64,000 nucleotides of DNA, from positions 1,364,001 to 1,428,000 of the forward strand of contig JAIUPT010000033.1 of the NCBI GenBank assembly GCA_022315425.1. The letters are read 5' to 3'. The position numbers were made by a program, and so were the translations under genes. Under the pieces are notes generated by a model. That model made no database searches. It was not told the origin of the DNA and worked only from the letters and a program-made list of their open reading frames with translations. Shown here in pieces: positions 10,288 to 21,079 of this stretch. Positions within the stretch are counted from its first letter, which is position 1. The number at the start of each line of letters is the position of its first letter. This stretch comes from Pseudevernia furfuracea. Taxonomy: Eukaryota; Ascomycota; Lecanoromycetes; Lecanorales; Parmeliaceae.

Positions 10288-12035
10288 GGCAGGGTGCGCT
10301 GCGAAAGGACACCATCTTTCCCATCTCGCTCATGCAAGTAACTCGCTTCGTGAACGTTTCAATAGATGCTCCGCCGTTCAAAGATCCTGCGGCATAGCCT
10401 CGACAGCTGCAAGACTTTGCGGAGACAGTCGGAAATTTACGGGTCCGATTTCATTTAAGAGAAGCCTGAAATCCTCTATCGGCTGTTCTCTCGTTTTCAA
10501 TGCCGCACCGTGGTTTGCAAGGACTCGGCAAAGGTGATAGAATTATTGTTCGACTTCTTCGTAAGAGTGTTAGTCGTAAGAACAGTCAGGTGAGAATTCT
10601 TGCGATGTCGCCGATGTTTGGGCGGACAATTCTAGAAAGAATGGCTAGTTCGACTTCTGGCCTGTACTGAGTTGATCAGGCTGAGGAACAAATTTCCAGC
10701 ACATACAACCACACGACATGTGCCCTCCAATTCCGGGCGAGCCGGCGAGGGACTCGGGCAGGTTCAAATGCGCGAAATGCGCTCCCCGAAGAGTAAACGG
10801 GTGATCCTGAAACATCACAACGAGATTGAATTGTATTGCAAAGAGAGCAGCAATCTCTCAGCCATACGTCAGCTTCTGCACGAATTTCGAGGCTCAGCGT
10901 TGGGTGACACGAGGACGTTGCCGCAGCCCTGTTTCAACGCTGCATAGATGCAAATGAACCCAGAGGAGGATCTTGGTGGCATATGTGAGATGGGATGGCA
11001 GCGAGCCTAAGAGAAACCCCTCCTGGCACAGCACAGCTGGGGCAAATTGCTAAATAATACGGTCATCCCCAAGTGAAATAGGGGCGATGTGTGGGGGTGG
11101 CAACTTGCTAAGCCACATATGGCTAGCTCGGTTACATACATAGCAATTTCGTAGCAAGAAATATGGACATCTTTACACACCACGAGAACCACCTCTTCAG
11201 CGGGGTTTTTCGGGCGGGGCGTCGAAAATCTAGGGGCGGATTGAATAACCTCTCCGGGGGTAATAACTCACCCTCCCCCCCGGAAGTACTCGGATAGCGC
11301 ATCCCGGAGAAGAGGTGTGACTTATTATCTCACGAGAGGATAGACCTACTTACATTAAGAAAGATAATAGCGATATGAATTGTTCTAGTATGAATACCTT
11401 CGTTGTTGAATTTTCGTGATTTGCTATGATGAGAGGACTCCCGTGGAATAACATATTATCGAATCATATCTCTGTAGGGTATGAAACGGTGAGAAGGGAG
11501 CGTGCTTTTTTGTTAGATAAACGAAATTCTATTTGAATCAATAAGAGGGGTATGAATTAGTAGTTTGCTGAACGAAGAATTGATTTCAGTCTTTTCATCA
11601 GCGGCTTATGTCAAGGAACACTTGCTTGAGAACGAACGACATAAAACTCAGTGACATCAGAAATATCTTAGAGGCCGAAGAGGCTGCGGTCAATGAACAT
11701 GGCTTCATCTTTATGTTTCTTTGCAAATGATCTTAGGCTTTATCCCCAAAATGGGCGTCATTTAGAAAAAAGGGTTTCTTGTCGGAGTGAGTTTGTTCAA
11801 GTTTTATGAGTCTCTTTACGAAGTACCTAAAGGTCTTAATCCTACCCTTTTCTATCAAATATCAACTCAAGAATCAGAAAATCTCCAGACACCTTGCACG
11901 AAATCCATGAGGTTTGGACTTGAAGCCAAATGATGTTACAGGTTGATTTAGTGCATAGAGAGAGAGGTGGGTTGAAAGGGAAACCCGAAGTTCAAAGGTG
12001 GTGCTGTTGAAAGCTTGAGGCGGCTCTTAGCGCAT
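10288..12035. other. Gene-free stretch, partly AT-rich
   Basis: No ORF with recognisable features. About 11240-11960 is AT-richer than its surroundings, with no coding signal on either strand, as expected for old intergenic or mutated repeat DNA. I see no tRNA or LTR here. Confidence 0.4.
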
Positions 12036-12191
12036 TCAGTTTTCGAAGGTCCGGAGTTGCTCCAAAAGATTATCCACGTCCTTCGGAGCATTTTTCAACT
12101 TTCCACGGAGGTTGTAGATCTTTTTGGAGCTCACTGCCACAAGTCCAGCAACAGTGATCAAGCTGGCGGTGAATGAGAGAGGGTCCGCCAT
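12036..12191 (-). pseudogene. Solitary PigL_N/Helo-like N-terminal domain fragment
   Basis: A 51-codon frame starts MADPLSFTASLITVAGLVAV and continues through KKIYNLRGKLKNAPKDVDNL to LLEQLRTFEN, then stops with TGA. The MADPLS(x)xAS opening, the hydrophobic first helix and the APK(D/E)V(D)xLLEQL second helix match the fungal N-terminal domain (PigL_N/Helo-like) found at the front of many STAND and ankyrin proteins. These domains can act in signalling or programmed cell death. No continuation was found after the stop, so it is probably the remnant of a larger gene; a one-domain protein is possible. Confidence 0.55.
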
Positions 12192-13327
12192 TACGGTGAC
12201 CTCGACCGTATCCGAGTCGATTATGGAGCTAGAGTTGACGGACCTCTGAGTGTTGAAGTGCTAGGATATTTTTTTGAAAGAACTTTCGAAGAAGGTTGAG
12301 TTGAGGGGAAAAAATTCGGCGGACTGAAGAGACAGCCTTGCAGCCTCGCAGCCTCGTAGCCTCGCAGCTTGCAAGGCGCATGCTATGCATGAAATGGCTT
12401 AGACACTCGTCCGCAAGCGAATCAGGTGAACAGCGAGAGCACCGAAGAGTTCCGCTGTCAGTATGTACGTATGCCCAATAAAGGTGCCTAAAGTTCAATA
12501 TATACGCTCCCGAGAAATAGTTCTAGTGCCCTCAACATCACCCTGGCCTTATGAGTGGGACTCTAGCAGGATTCCTCATCGCATCCGTCTTCAATTCTTA
12601 GAATGAGTCGGTTTGACTCAATCAAAGAATAGCGGCAGTCTAGCTGTACACGTATGGTCAATAGTCGCATTGAAAGGACGAGACTCATTTTAAGAGAAAT
12701 CGGGCAGCCCGGGCCATCGCGACCGGGGGGGGATCTCGCTTGCATTCTCCTGAAGTCAGTATGTGCCATTAGGTCCGCAATCTTCAGATTCGAGCCATCA
12801 AATGATTCGAGCGAACGCATCCCCGCTTTCCCGATTGAGTGAAATACGGCGAGCCTAGATTTCTTCGCAGGAGGCACTTGGAGCAATGTTTGGCGAACGT
12901 GCCACGTATGCCGTACCAAGTGACATCAGTCGACCAGAAGGCTGAAAATTCTGCTAATCCTTCGAAGCAATCAAGTGGCTCAGGAAGCGGGAAAGACATG
13001 AGGTCACGGTTGGGATAGTTTCTATGATGATCGTGCAGCCTGTGGAACGGTCGAGGTGCCGATGATCGAGTTGTATGATGATGCATACGACCACTACACC
13101 TGCAACTGAGGCCTTTAAGGGACTTCAATCAATAAGCAACTTTGAAAGTGCTACTGCAACGCTGTGATGTTGAATGAGGATAGGGTAGATAGATGAATTA
13201 TTTCTTGATAAGTGATACAACAGGACTGGTCATGGTAAAATGTATGTATGCGATGCGATTGGCCGAAATACCTTATCTGGAATGCCAGTATCTGACAGGA
13301 GGGTGACCAAGTTCGGGTAAGGTAACA
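12192..13327. other. Intergenic, no gene supported
   Basis: Overlapping minus-strand ORFs (12563-12919, 12784-13128, 12229-12498) have no domain, no consistent coding composition and conflicting frames. I treat them as chance ORFs. Confidence 0.4.
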
Positions 13328-13651
13328 ATGCGCGGAATATTACGGTTTCGACTTGGCGGGTTATTAATCACTCTCCTACTCGCTCACTCAGGACTCATAG
13401 TATTATTCATGGTATCATCTTTCTCGCTAAATTTGATCACTGGTGGCAATGTATTTGTCGGTTTTGCTGTGCTAGCTGGCGCCCTCAAGGTCGGAGTACG
13501 TATAGAATATCCGTGCTCTGGCTTGCTTCTACTCAACACCCACTTCCAAGACATGAACGTTCATCTTGCTAATGTATCAACAACTCTAGTACCACGTCCG
13601 TGCAGCAGTTCGTCGCTAAGATGCCGTCAACGTAATCTTAAAGGGTCCTGA
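13328..13651 (+). CDS. Hydrophobic hypothetical protein
   Basis: An ATG-initiated ORF of 107 codons encodes two or three hydrophobic stretches near the N-terminus (LLITLLLAHSGLIVLFMVSS, VFVGFAVLAGAL) and a short polar C-terminus. It could be a small membrane protein or a fragment of a larger multi-span protein. No family is recognised and there is no splice support. Confidence 0.25.
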   Translation: MRGILRFRLGGLLITLLLAHSGLIVLFMVSSFSLNLITGGNVFVGFAVLAGALKVGVRIEYPCSGLLLLNTHFQDMNVHLANVSTTLVPRPCSSSSLRCRQRNLKGS

Positions 13652-13748
13652 GCCCAAAATTTTCACCACATTCGATGCACAAGAGTTGAAAATTGATTAG
13701 CGGACGGCTTGTTGTGGCTCAAACCCAGTGAAACGATAAGTCCCAAGG

Positions 13749-14360
13749 ATGGTAACCCATAAACCAGCATCTCGTTTTACGAACCCCTCCGTCGGCACAA
13801 CAACCGCCACCTGCTCACGAAATGGAACGAGGTCCTTCCACCCACAAGCGGCTAGACAGGACTTGGATCAAAGCAGGCGGGCATGGAGGGATGCTCAAAT
13901 CGCGTTTGATGGCCGAAAAAAGCACTATGAACGGAATTGGCAACATTTTACCAGCTCAAGGCGGAGGGAAAGATGGACTGCAATCGCAGGGAATTCGACA
14001 TTGAGCGTTGCTTCAAACATTTACAGCTATTTACAAGACATTCGACGGAGGCCGATGAATGGCTTGTGAGAGCATAGCTGAATTGCTATAGTGATTACAT
14101 GCACCTCGATCGAACCGGAGACGACGACTCTCGGATAGACCAAGACACATACCTATATGTGTACACGAAGATAGGAGACGTGGAAGCTTGGACGCATGGT
14201 GTCTGGGAGAACCAAAAGCCGGAAACATCGGAGACGTATGATCCTGTGTCATTTGATGAATGGGACTCGAAGCCAGAGGAGCCAATGGACAGTATTCGTG
14301 TTCTAGACTGCGAAAGGTGGGTGGTGGAGATCGGCGATTGGCAGGAGCATTGCACGCAGT
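13749..14360 (+). pseudogene. Family A member A6, decayed
   Basis: Pieces in three frames follow the order of the C-terminal half of the family A proteins at 22-40 kb. RRAWRDAQIAFDGRKKHYE matches the xxAWExx..VQALFDNRQQSYE region. The next frame gives TELATFYQLKAEGKMDCNRR and REFDIER, like YQQ..SRSEFDR. An in-frame TAG follows in the LVRA*LNCYSDY region. Finally DVEAW, VSFDEWDSK and SIRVLDCE correspond to FVEAW, VEIDDWDAK and SISNIDCE in A4. The lesions are a one-base shift near 13935 and a TAG compatible with a CAG-to-TAG change. No family B partner was found nearby. Assignment is by eye but supported by several ordered motifs. Confidence 0.6.
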
Positions 14361-14572
14361 TGAGAGGAACAATCGAAAGGACAGCTACCGGAAGACGTGT
14401 GGGCTATATGGATATGAGACGATTACAGACGATGTTCGGTTTAGAGCGAGCAACTATGAGAAGAAAGCTCAGCCCTCTAATGGTGGGATGGGGTTGTTCT
14501 CATCATGCTTCTTCTGTGACTCAGCAACACTGTAGATCCCCCACATGTCTGTCGCTTATTCACAGAAAGTAA

Positions 14573-15502
14573 GAGGATCGAGCAAAAGTCATACATGGAG
14601 GCAAAATTACCCCGGCGAACATTCCAAGTCCCGCTAAGTTGACATGAACAATAAGTCAACTGGGGTTGATATCCACAAAAGTATGCGAAAATGAAAGAAT
14701 GGGAGCTCTTAGGGCTGCCACCTTGCCTAACAATTTGCCTAGAGCCTCTTTCCATTCATGACCTCTTCTACATTGTCTTACCGTGGGTTGAAACTGCCCT
14801 TGCCCTCCAGAAGCCGTTGTTCAATTATCATTATCTCAACGGTCAAAGAAGTGGGAGCGCACCAACAATTTGTAACCAGTCAACGACCACCTGACCATTA
14901 GCCACGATTGACGGTCCCGTGGGAAAAAATTAAATAGGCTACGTTGGAGCATCTTGCAGAAGTTTACAGGGGAGAGGTGCTGTTCACCGCCCGAGTCAAA
15001 GTGCCGCTATTTCCTTGAAGATGAGCCTCGGAGAGCCCAAATCGAGCACGAAATGATCGACCTGCTCCGGAATGAGAGGAGGCAATCGGCACCTTTTGAC
15101 AGAAAGAGAATTTGACGCTGGCGCAATCCTGCCAACATCGATTCAGGCCCACAGACGAATTATTTAATGGGCTGTGAGTATAATTGTGCTGGAAGACGGC
15201 GTTCGATGTAGCTTGACGAAGAGACTGGGAGTGAAGGGTGCGCAGGAACCCTTTAACCTGCCGATGAGCTCGCAGTCGGTGAGGCATCGAATCATGTGTT
15301 AACACAGAGACAATGGGACGGGGAGAAAAGTGTTATCCACTGCTGCGGGATTTTTCTGCCGCCCCCCCTTTCGGCCTGCATGCATAGCCGCATGCGCTAG
15401 CGTATTCAAACCAGCAGTCCGCCAATCCGCACGCTTTTACATGCATGGCCTGTAATTTTAGCTCAACATGTCTGGTTTGCTGCATCACATTTGCAAAAGG
15501 TC
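14573..15502. other. Intergenic, no gene supported
   Basis: Short ORFs on both strands conflict and have no recognisable content. Confidence 0.35.
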
Positions 15503-16399
15503 ATGGCGCTGCTTCGCGGGTTCAAAAGCTTTGAGTGCTGCCTGTTTCGAATCCTTTATTTTGGGGGCTCGTCCTTTGCTTCTTCACCCGCTCCCCGCTT
15601 TGCTCTCTTGCTCTATCTCAAGGCAACAATGGCTCCTCCACTCGGCCCTAGGTATCTGCCGAACCTGATGCTTGATGAGGCTAGAGTGCAATCAGATCGT
15701 GGGCTCGACCCCAGAGTGTCCGTTAAATACAAGACGTCAAAGCTCAGTATGTGTTGCCCAGGGCTTGATATCCAAAAGACAGGATTCTCGGAAACAGTGG
15801 GCAAGCGCACGAGAGATGCCAGGGTCGTGTCCATCGCCGATGCCGCGTGTCCCACTCAGTCAAGCTATAGACAGGAGGAACAAGCCAGCTCACCTCTCCG
15901 GCTGGCATTAGCGCGGCACTCAGTGAAGAAACAAATCTTCGCTTGCATGGACCAGGGAGATAAAAAGACAGAAATTGAATCGAAAACCGGCCTTTCGCAC
16001 CGCTGCATCAAATGGCATAGACGCATGTGGAGAATCGAAGGCCGTCATCCACGTCATCGACCTGGGAAATTCTCGAAAAGCTCAGCGCGGAGTCCACTAT
16101 CACAGGGCACTCGAAGCGGGCGAGCGGTACGAAGACGGCAGGCGTCTGGCGAAAAGAGCAGTTCCTCGGTTGCCGGCGACTCTAGTAGCGAGAAGCGGGG
16201 GCGAAAGCATCGTGTGGTGAGGCAGTCGAAAGGACGCTGTAAGCGTACAGGAATAGAGATGGCTGGATCTGGAGGAGGGGAATGTGCTGAAAGGGAGGCG
16301 AGAGGATGCGCTTGTTTCGCGAGCAAAGAGAACGTTCCGGAGAGGAATGCGATATCGGGCGGATTGAGGATCTTGCCGATTCGTGCTCTGGAATTATAG
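15503..16399 (+). CDS. Hypothetical basic protein, single long ORF
   Basis: From the ATG at 15503 a 298-codon frame stays open; ATG 15629 is an alternative start. The product is very basic, with Arg/Lys/Ser-rich stretches in the second half, and lacks membrane segments. A segment around residues 150-185 (DKKTEIESKTGLSHRCIKWH) has the spacing of a helix-turn-helix (xKTEIxxxTGLSxxxI). That is only a resemblance. There is no family match and the codon pattern is not clearly coding, so it may be a chance ORF. Confidence 0.3.
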   Translation: MALLRGFKSFECCLFRILYFGGSSFASSPAPRFALLLYLKATMAPPLGPRYLPNLMLDEARVQSDRGLDPRVSVKYKTSKLSMCCPGLDIQKTGFSETVGKRTRDARVVSIADAACPTQSSYRQEEQASSPLRLALARHSVKKQIFACMDQGDKKTEIESKTGLSHRCIKWHRRMWRIEGRHPRHRPGKFSKSSARSPLSQGTRSGRAVRRRQASGEKSSSSVAGDSSSEKRGRKHRVVRQSKGRCKRTGIEMAGSGGGECAEREARGCACFASKENVPERNAISGGLRILPIRALEL

Positions 16400-16811
16400 A
16401 GGGACGGGGTGACTTGACCTCGACATTAGGTGCCTTGAGGGTGTGAGACTGATAGGTTGAGACCATCTGAGCGACTAGGAGGCAAAAGGCTGAGCATACA
16501 AGGAGGGTTTTGTATTCAGTACCTATCCCGTCTTTTAGCTTGCTGAAATTCGCTCTATATATAGACAGAGAAGCTCAAAGCAATCATTCCTGTAAATAGT
16601 TGCATTCGAAGAAGAGACCATCACTCCTAAGCAGATGCCAAAGCCTCTGCTCTATGCGTCTCTACTGTGTTCATTGACCTCTTCGTATGGAAGCTGCTCG
16701 CGGCTCTTCATCCCGGAAGTGACGCTGAATAGTTGAAAACGACATCCCGCGCCGGATTTCCATCAAAGAAGCACAAGCCATTAATCCATAATATTTTCGT
16801 GTCTGCAAACT

Positions 16812-18541
16812 CTATCCTGTAACGTCGACTTCCAAGCTCAAGGAAACAATTCTATCGAAAAGCCTTTCTTCATGTACATCGTCCAGCGCGACATGGGATG
16901 GCGTCCCTAGAGCAGGATAGGCTAAGAAAAGCCTGCGATATTCATCAAACTTAGTGCCTTCGTTCTTGATGGCTTCGACGACTTCCTCGGCCATCAGGTC
17001 CTTGTACCGCTTCGACGGGTACGACTTGTCCTCAACGTCCTCCTGCAAGTAAACATTAAGATCGACTGCAAGCCTCTTGTGGCCTCGTTTGCGCAACCCC
17101 ACAGAGAGCTGTCTCAGCCGTGACCTTTGATACCTTTTAAACCATTATCTCGTTCGGACGGCGGTTTATAGGTGAAACTGCCCGTGTCGATCTCTTTGTC
17201 CACTCTTCAAAGTTCGTCTTGGGAAAACCGAAAGTCAGCCAAGCGGTAATTTTTGATGAATGTTAGTTCCTTACTTTCGACTGGAGGTTTAGAATTGTTC
17301 AAGGCGAACAGCCGCAGATAGTTGGATATGTTCTTTGAAAGTAAGCTCTCGTCATGTTTCTTGTTCATCATTATCTCGCCATTGAGAAAATAGAGAGCAA
17401 GAATCGAAATGCTCAAACTGCAAATGGTACCACGTAGGCTCTTGATACTCAACCGTACAGAGGATGGAGGGTGACATTGCCTTGCGTGCTGATCCGTGTC
17501 CGGCCAAGTCACCATGTTGATACAGGATATTATACTTTCCTGCCCTCTTCAATATCTCTCCACACTTAGCACGACCGTCCTGCTATTCTTCTTCTACTTT
17601 CTTGAAAGTCAGGCGAAAAGCTAGGCAGAAAAGGGTGGACTCCTCGTCGAAGTCTGCCGAGTTGACTTGAAGCTCACCTGGAGTACTGCAGCACTCTTCT
17701 CCCGCTTGAGTTTTACTCAGACACAGCGATTGAGTAATGAGCAGGTTCATCTTCACGGAAGAGCGGTAATCTTCCTGAAAGATCCATGCCCTGGTCCACC
17801 ACTTGCCAGAAGTGATATAGTGCAACAGATCAACAACCTCTAAAGCCAACACCGCGGAAACTCCAAGCTTGAGTACAGGAAAGTCTTGATCGCCAGGAGT
17901 TTCAACGAAAACAGAACGCAGTAACCTCTGAAGAAGGTCTGAATTTTTTTGAGACTCTATTCGCTTTGTAAGTAGGCCTACTGGATATTCACTGAAGCTG
18001 TAAATCAGTTCCATTGACTGCATCGCCATCTCGTGCTCCTCCGGGTCATTTCGGTCAATTCATTTATCATCCATCCAAATCAAAGCAATGCCGTGATGCT
18101 CAGCATACTTAGTGACTCTGTCCAGAACACAATTGCGAACTCTGGCCGGAGCCGAAAAATCGCCCTGTGCCGAACCCATGATACTATATCTACCAACAGC
18201 AGTACTTTCTTGTTCAGAAGGCTGCGAATTGTAAGAAACAACTACGTAATCCGCGCCGGATCGGTACCTTCAACGAAAGGCCTTTGACGCGTTGGCAATT
18301 CGAGTACCGTCTGCTCTACGTCGTCTCTTCCGACTTGGCTTCTCCGATACTCTGCACAAGCACTGTGGATCTCTAGCCCATTCAAGCCACTTCGCTTCTG
18401 TAATTCGGTGTTTCTGAACCTCGAGGAGCTTGGGTATGAGGCCATCTGGGTAGAAGTCTCCGAGAAAGCTAGAACTTTCTTGGTCCATCTCTGTGAATCA
18501 CCTGCTAGTCTCCAATTCAACTTTCCAAGTCTGACCCACAA
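16812..18541 (-). pseudogene. HET-domain (heterokaryon incompatibility) gene, multiply broken
   Basis: Minus-strand fragments follow the order of a fungal HET protein. EWARDPQCLC comes first, then in another frame TRQRPFVEGTDPA, then in a third ADYVVVSYNSQ, VRNCVLDRVTKYAEHHGIAL, IWMDDK-stop-IDRNDPEEHE, MAMQSMELIYSFSEYPVGLL and WWTRAWIFQED. Then AGKYNILYQH, LALYFLNGEIMMN and KELTFIK follow. HET domains trigger cell death when genetically different hyphae fuse. The lesions are two frameshifts near 18250-18330, a TGA at 18060-18062 where the family usually has Cys (WIDxxCID), a TAG at 17583-17585 and a further shift near 17420-17470. The C-terminal part reaches 16812. It is clearly non-functional as read. 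Confidence 0.8.
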
Positions 18542-18682
18542 TGCTGTAAGTATAAGACCGTCTTAGATGAGTAGGAAGGATCAGATGAGGCTTTGTGAGA
18601 AGTCTAGTTGTAATATGAAATTAATAAAATATGAATGCAGGTGAATTTTGCCATCGACGCATGGACAAGTAAATGCAAATCT

Positions 18683-18815
18683 TGTTGGAAATAGTGGCAA
18701 ACAGCCCTACGGTACTAGTGGCTTGGCACTCCGCCCACTACATGTATTCTACCTTCCTACATAGACACTCCTTAGTCCACTCAATATCAGTCGTTCCAGA
18801 CCCCATTATTCAACA
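18683..18815 (+). repeat. 5' LTR of the gag-bearing element
   Basis: 133 bp, starting TGTTGG and ending CAACA. By eye it is identical to the 3' LTR. Confidence 0.92.
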
Positions 18816-18833
18816 GGTTATGAGCCCGGTTGC
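18816..18833 (+). promoter_or_regulatory. Primer-binding site, half-tRNA initiator-Met type
   Basis: GGTTATGAGCCC directly abuts the LTR. Its reverse complement GGGCTCATAACC is the anticodon stem-loop of eukaryotic initiator tRNA-Met, including the CAT anticodon. Copia and Ty5 are known to prime from such an internal tRNA fragment. The second element carries the same site at 21080-21091. Confidence 0.8.
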
Positions 18834-19136
18834 ATTAGCTTCTAGGGAGTGACTCCGTGCCGTACAGATCGAACACGTTATCCGTCAGCCGAGGGAGGAG
18901 TGCTACTAACTGACACACATCTGGCCTGCGAGGCATTACCGACTATCCGACCGTCGACCGAAGGAGGAGTGCTACTAATCGACGTGAGTTGAGAAGGTCA
19001 TAGCTGACGAGCTTGAGTACGTAACTGTGTCGTCGGCGGACGTCTGCATAGATCAGGGAAACGCATACCTAAACACCCTACAACACCGAGTCTTCCCACC
19101 AAATCAACACCCAAATTCTGATACTCAGCCGTCACC

Positions 19137-20429
19137 ATGAGTTCAACAATCGAGTCCTACTCCAAGTATAAGCTTCCCATTCTCACCAAGGCAAATGCCC
19201 GTCAGTGGTTTAGTCAAGCAAAGACTACACTAGAGGCCAAAGATATCGAATATGTTCTTACCGTCACACGAGAAGTCTATGCCTATGTCGGTCCCAACCT
19301 TTCACTTAACGCGGTCCAGCTGAGAGAATTCAAGAAGGACGACGCCAATGCTCGTCTCATTATCTTACAAGGTCTCGACGAGTTTAGTCAAGAAGATGTG
19401 GAAGAAATGACAAACATCAAGGCAATATGGGAACATCTTCAGAGCAAATTCAAGGACAAACGACCTACGACTGGCCTGGCAATTCTACGAGACTTAACAA
19501 ACTACGTTTTTTCGGGGACCATTTCTGAGGCCTGGAGTGATATCAAGAATAAGAAACGCCATTTGAGAGAGATTAATTCTGACGTTGCCAAGGCTTTTTC
19601 CGAGACTCAGTGCTTTCAAATCCTTCTGAACTCCCTTCCCGAAGCCTATACGTCATTGACTGATAGTCTTATGACTTCCCTTTCCACCTCGGACGAGAAA
19701 CTTCAGAAGCTTATGGACAAAGAAGACACTCTCACCAGCACCGAGTCTGACATGGCTGCATATCGGAAATCCTTCAAGGCCTCCTGTTTTCTTTGTCACG
19801 GTACGCATCTCGTGGCTCAGTGTCCACAGCTTTCGAAGGCACAGGCCTACATCGAGAAGGAATTGGATAAATCTCGAAGCAAGAGCAGAGGCAGAAAGAA
19901 TCGTCGTCATCGTCACAGTCATAGTTCTTCCGATTCTGACTCTACATCCTCAGAATCATCGTCAGAGAGCGAGAATAACAAGAAGAAGAAGAAGGAAAAG
20001 AATATCACATTCAAATCCTCTCTCAAGAAGCCTGACAAAGAAAAGAAGAAGAAGTCCAAATCCAGGATCAAGAACCATGCTCATACCGCTGCCAGCGATA
20101 CCAGTGACTCGTCCGATTCCCAGTTCACATATGCGGCCTACGGAGCATTGTCCGAAAGCGACTCGGATTCGGGACCTGATGAGGAGGAAAAGAAGACCAT
20201 GGCTTTCATTGCTGCTGCTGAGGAAGATATACCAGCTGTAAGAGAGTTATTGTCACAAACGAGAGCACGTGCGAAGGCCCTTCGTGACTCCGGAGTATCA
20301 CGACAGCAGCGAGGGGCCCAATTGAGTACTCTATGGAATTTCGACCCTATCACAGGACTACTACGGTCAGAGGCAGAGGATACTCAGTCAGGGGGAGTGG
20401 TTTCTAAGCAGGGGGAGTCATTGGACTGA
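19137..20429 (+). CDS. Copia-type Gag polyprotein
   Basis: A 430-aa frame starts with MSSTIESYSKYKLPILTKAN and continues through a UBN2-like gag region (WFSQAKTTLEAKDIEYVL, IWEHLQSKFKD, LLNSLPEAYTSLTDSL). A CCHC-like knuckle, CFLCHGTHLVAQC, follows near residue 220; it has three rather than four residues between the second Cys and the His. The rest is a Ser/Asp/Lys-rich, highly charged tail. Gag packages element RNA into virus-like particles. There is no pol frame downstream, only GGGGGAG-rich non-coding sequence up to the polypurine tract. The ORF is intact and could act together with pol of a related full element. Confidence 0.88.
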   Translation: MSSTIESYSKYKLPILTKANARQWFSQAKTTLEAKDIEYVLTVTREVYAYVGPNLSLNAVQLREFKKDDANARLIILQGLDEFSQEDVEEMTNIKAIWEHLQSKFKDKRPTTGLAILRDLTNYVFSGTISEAWSDIKNKKRHLREINSDVAKAFSETQCFQILLNSLPEAYTSLTDSLMTSLSTSDEKLQKLMDKEDTLTSTESDMAAYRKSFKASCFLCHGTHLVAQCPQLSKAQAYIEKELDKSRSKSRGRKNRRHRHSHSSSDSDSTSSESSSESENNKKKKKEKNITFKSSLKKPDKEKKKKSKSRIKNHAHTAASDTSDSSDSQFTYAAYGALSESDSDSGPDEEEKKTMAFIAAAEEDIPAVRELLSQTRARAKALRDSGVSRQQRGAQLSTLWNFDPITGLLRSEAEDTQSGGVVSKQGESLD

Positions 20430-20734
20430 GCACTCTGGACCAGGGGGAGCACTGTGCGGAATACTCGCCTGGTACCTTCGAAATCGCTCAAATCCTCCAG
20501 AAATGACATCAGGCTTATCGATAAGCCCTCTACCTCACTATTCTGCATGCGCTTTTTCCATTGGTCTGATATCAAATTCTTCAGCTCAGAACTCAGGAGT
20601 CTCTTTCTCGACAACCACTTCACCAATTCTTATCATTGACGGCTCCGGAAGATCGTCTACACTGTCACTACCTCCGATACATGTCTGCTTGCGATTCGGG
20701 TATCACTGTCGTTGTCAGTGGCTAGGTGCTGTTC

Positions 20735-20743
20735 GAGGGGGAG
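20735..20743 (+). promoter_or_regulatory. Polypurine tract
   Basis: GAGGGGGAG lies immediately before the 3' LTR. The same tract is at 22083-22091 before the 3' LTR of the second element. Confidence 0.75.
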
Positions 20744-20876
20744 TGTTGGAAATAGTGGCAAACAGCCCTACGGTACTAGTGGCTTGGCACTCCGCCCACT
20801 ACATGTATTCTACCTTCCTACATAGACACTCCTTAGTCCACTCAATATCAGTCGTTCCAGACCCCATTATTCAACA
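20744..20876 (+). repeat. 3' LTR of the gag-bearing element
   Basis: 133 bp, identical by eye to 18683-18815, followed by the target duplication AATCT. Confidence 0.92.
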
Positions 20877-20946
20877 AATCTACCTACTTTCGAGAATAGG
20901 GCTAGGGCTTCACTAGCGCTGTCCAGGAATTTTTTGGTGCCGAGTA

Positions 20947-21079
20947 TGTTAGAAAATGTGGCAAACAGCCCTACTAGCTAGTGGCTTGGCACGGCACTCA
21001 CATACATGTATTCTACCTTCCTACATAGACACTCCTTAGTCCACTCAATATCAGTCGTCTAGACCCTCTCTATTCAACA
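20947..21079 (+). repeat. 5' LTR of the gag-less element
   Basis: Starts TGTTAGAAAATG and ends CAACA, followed by the same half-tRNA primer site as the first element. Confidence 0.88.

Larger units (their letters stand above)
18683..20876 (+). mobile_element. Non-autonomous Copia-type LTR element carrying only gag (TR-GAG-like)
   Basis: The element is 2,194 bp long, bounded by 133-bp LTRs (18683-18815, 20744-20876) that look identical base for base, and flanked by a perfect 5-bp target duplication AATCT (18678-18682 and 20877-20881). LTRs begin TGTTGGAAAT and end ATTCAACA. The primer-binding site follows the left LTR directly and the polypurine tract precedes the right LTR. The only ORF is a gag gene; no protease, integrase or reverse transcriptase can be read, so pol must come from elsewhere. 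The identical LTRs and intact duplication imply a recent insertion. Confidence 0.92.

Noticed and set aside
12563..13128. Two overlapping minus-strand ORFs tested as the B partner of A6
   Set aside because: No YSENR, PIYTHxGxG or VSRKY-like motif is present in any frame.
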